A stretch of DNA of 6,017 nucleotides, taken from Verrucomicrobiota bacterium (GTDB taxonomy: Bacteria; Verrucomicrobiota; Verrucomicrobiia; Opitutales; Opitutaceae). Position 1 is the first letter of the stretch. Each line of letters starts with the position of its first letter. The DNA is taken from positions 1-6,017 of the forward strand of contig JAEXPL010000134.1 of the NCBI GenBank assembly GCA_023446865.1, given 5' to 3'. Below are positions 5,996 through 6,017 of this stretch, in pieces. The notes below the pieces were generated by a model that had not been told where the DNA came from, searched no databases, and worked only from the letters and a program-made list of their open reading frames with translations. The translations under genes and the position numbers were made by a program.

Positions 5996-6017
5996 GCCGC
6001 CGGCGGGGCGCGCCGCC

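Noticed and set aside
5996..6017. A GC-rich inverted repeat after cydB that might be a terminator.
   Set aside because: Only 22 bases are present, no T-run is visible, and GC-rich palindromes occur by chance in this DNA.

Overview
The window is about 6 kb of GC-rich, densely coding bacterial DNA. It carries four genes on the minus strand (left third) and four on the plus strand (right two thirds), diverging from a 189-bp control region near position 2280-2467. There are no RNA genes, insertion sequences or CRISPR arrays that I can see. The organism is a high-GC bacterium with a quinol-linked cytochrome bd oxidase. A Verrucomicrobiota member such as an Opitutaceae-like bacterium is my guess from general look (GC content, poor Shine-Dalgarno use, degenerate heptad repeats between genes), but nothing here proves the lineage.

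Left arm, read right to left: a YwiC-like membrane protein (2278-1508), a small single-domain cupin (1476-1096), a 151-bp stretch of degenerate 7-bp tandem repeats, a DUF2249 protein (921-688) and a Crp/Fnr-family regulator of the FNR/DNR type (661 to beyond the left edge, so cut short). Small gaps (31 and 26 bp), a shared strand and the types of protein suggest one transcription unit, interrupted only by the repeat tract. Upstream of YwiC lies a 9-of-10 match to the FNR/DNR operator TTGAT-N4-ATCAA. It is placed exactly 41.5 bp from the YwiC start codon, with a TATCGT element at -12 to -7 from the same A. The geometry fits an FNR-type activated promoter giving a leaderless YwiC message, so the cluster could be controlled by its own last gene. 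ywiC lies next to fnr in Bacillus subtilis too (narGHJI-arfM-ywiC-fnr-narK region), and DUF2249 proteins are common near nitric oxide and denitrification genes. The arm therefore looks like an oxygen-limitation or nitrogen-oxide response module.

Right arm: a small secreted protein of unknown function (2468-2980), a small membrane protein of unknown function (2996-3487), then cydA (3579-4964) and cydB (4961-5995) joined by an ATGA overlap. CydA is of the short Q-loop kind, with the usual haem and quinol residues, but has His where E. coli has Arg391. The bd oxidase is a high-affinity terminal oxidase used at low oxygen and often under nitric oxide stress. Its position beside an FNR/DNR-type regulator suggests the whole window is a low-oxygen respiration locus. 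cydX and cydDC are not in the window.
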